Below the pieces are notes generated by a model, which was not told where the DNA came from, did no database searches, and worked only from the letters and a program-made list of their open reading frames with translations. Position numbers and translations under genes: made by a program. Below, in pieces: positions 10,823 to 11,568 of a stretch of DNA of 11,568 nt. Each line of letters starts with the position of its first letter. Position 1 is the first letter of the stretch. The stretch is from contig WGBB01000038.1 of NCBI GenBank assembly GCA_015494505.1, forward strand, positions 1 through 11,568. Reading direction: 5' to 3'. This stretch comes from Nitratiruptor sp. (lineage in GTDB: Bacteria; Campylobacterota; Campylobacteria; Campylobacterales; Nitratiruptoraceae).

Positions 10823-11568
10823 AAAATACATCAGAATCCCTACTCTTTGTTTATCAAAATATTTCAAATCTTTCGTTTTGAAAAATGTCCATGCAAGAGA
10901 TCCATCTCGTAAGAGTCTCACTATGACAATCGCATTATCTTTTTTGGTTTTGAAAAATTTTATAAACCTATACCTTTTTTTGAAATATCTATCATCTGTA
11001 TACTTTTCTTTGACAGCCCAGATCTCATCGGGATCAGTTAACGTGGGCAAAACAAAATGTGCAAATCTTTCTCTATTGTCTTTGTTGTCTTTTACGATAT
11101 GGCGTATCATTTGTCGATCGAGTAATACTTTTGTAATTGGCGTCTGAATAATATTTCGATCTTTGTCACCAAGTAAAATCTCTTGTAAAACTTTTATAGC
11201 TTCTCCATCATTTTTCGCTTTTGGTAAAGTTTTTGGGGCATCTTCGAAATTTTCTCTATCCAATTCGCTTGCACTCGGTAAATTGAAATCCTTGTAAGTA
11301 CTTTGTGCAGCTATTTCTACATCATTTGCACTCAACCTATCAAAAAACCTCCCCTCCCTCACATCGTAGGCCCAGTCGGGATCTACGGCATGAAGAGGAA
11401 GGGTGCTTTTGTCCGTAGGGGTCACTTTTTTGTGTGCGGGCACGGCTCTGACTCTGCATCTGCAGTTCCAGCCGTTTGGGGGATAGTGGGTGCGCCAAAA
11501 GTCGTCATCCTTTGGCAAGACTACGCCGTGCAAGGCTCTGTGGCTGGGGCGGGTCTTTTTGTCCAGCA
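10811..11568 (-). CDS. F: Head morphogenesis protein gpF/MuF with C-terminal PBECR-like nuclease domain (5' end beyond window)
   Basis: The C-terminal 251 residues of a longer protein; the reading frame is open to the window edge. The first 40 visible residues are the end of the MuF/SPP1-gp7 fold: KTRPSHRALHG, then DDDFW...PPNGWNCRCRV, the standard motif of minor head proteins that sit at the portal and can enter the cell with DNA. After a linker (about 75-145), residues about 145-251 (RHIVKD, HFVLPTLTDPDEIW, RYRFIKFF, LLRDGSLAWTFF, QRVGILMYFKGR) have the layout of the phage Barnase-EndoU-ColicinE5/RelE-like (PBECR) nucleases often fused to MuF proteins. Stop at 10811-10813. The toxin-like part is AT-richer than the MuF part. 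The domain call rests on pattern recall. Confidence 0.82.
   Translation of the reverse strand, partial: LDKKTRPSHRALHGVVLPKDDDFWRTHYPPNGWNCRCRVRAVPAHKKVTPTDKSTLPLHAVDPDWAYDVREGRFFDRLSANDVEIAAQSTYKDFNLPSASELDRENFEDAPKTLPKAKNDGEAIKVLQEILLGDKDRNIIQTPITKVLLDRQMIRHIVKDNKDNRERFAHFVLPTLTDPDEIWAVKEKYTDDRYFKKRYRFIKFFKTKKDNAIVIVRLLRDGSLAWTFFKTKDLKYFDKQRVGILMYFKGR

Larger units (their letters stand above)
1435..11568. mobile_element. Mu-like transposable prophage (left end to late region, continues past window)
   Basis: The gene set is diagnostic of transposable phages of the Mu/Saltovirus type: left end, S24 repressor, Ner/Cro-like gene, MuA-type DDE transposase, MuB-type ATPase, Gam, GemA, gpG and gpF. 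The element starts with TG at 1435-1436 inside a host gene. Unlike Mu, the head genes (10214 onward) run leftward, converging with the early block, and a leftward gene sits between the Ner-like gene and the transposase. The right end and the expected 5-bp target duplication partner are outside the window. The candidate host-side 5 bp before the left end is GCTTT at 1430-1434. Confidence 0.9.

Noticed and set aside
10876..10892. TTTTGAAAAATGTCC as a further copy of the phage end repeat
   Set aside because: It differs from ACTTCAAAATGTCC in several positions and lies inside the F coding region; a chance match.

Overview
The window holds the junction between a bacterial chromosome and the left part of a Mu-like transposable prophage. 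The host looks like a Campylobacterota member (the Nitratiruptor/Sulfurimonas/Hydrogenimonas type of vent or sediment bacterium). This rests on codon use, short AT-rich promoters with weak -35 boxes, AAGGAG-type ribosome binding sites, and an HTH regulator N-terminus that resembles WYL regulators of that group. The genus is a guess.

Host flank (1-1434): a leftward DUF1643-like gene, then a leftward 64-aa beta-repeat gene bracketed by a perfect 16-bp inverted repeat, then a rightward DeoR/WYL-type regulator. The regulator is cut at about 1434, where a Mu-type end begins (TG at 1435-1436, followed by two 14-bp direct repeats 24 bp apart that look like transposase sites). The ORF reads into phage DNA and stops at 1498, so the host gene is disrupted.

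Lysogeny and early control (1435-3594): left-end repeats, a leftward pair made of an S24/LexA-type repressor and a downstream gene of unknown function, a divergent promoter (TTGACA-N17-TACAAT) with operator-like repeats, and a rightward 58-aa Ner/Cro-like protein that shares the repressor's recognition-helix motif.

Transposition block (4308-9414, rightward): a MuA-type DDE transposase, a MuB-type AAA+ ATPase, Gam, a 29-aa membrane peptide, a GH108 muramidase, two small proteins that share a GemA-like module (the second is GemA/gp16), and a zinc-ribbon protein where Mu has its middle/late regulators. GC-rich palindromes sit at several gene boundaries here. A leftward, AT-rich zinc-ribbon gene (3664-4263) interrupts this block before the transposase and looks like a moron.

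Accessory and late part (9415-11568): two AT-rich rightward genes of unknown function behind their own TATAAT promoter, then the leftward late genes: a Mu gpG-like virion morphogenesis protein and the C-terminal part of a gpF/MuF head protein fused to a PBECR-type nuclease toxin domain. Between F and G lies a roughly 114-nt element with closing stems, two mutually interlocking helices (a possible pseudoknot) and an extended -10 promoter placed to start transcription at its first base. It is the best candidate in the window for something undescribed. The right end of the prophage is outside the window.
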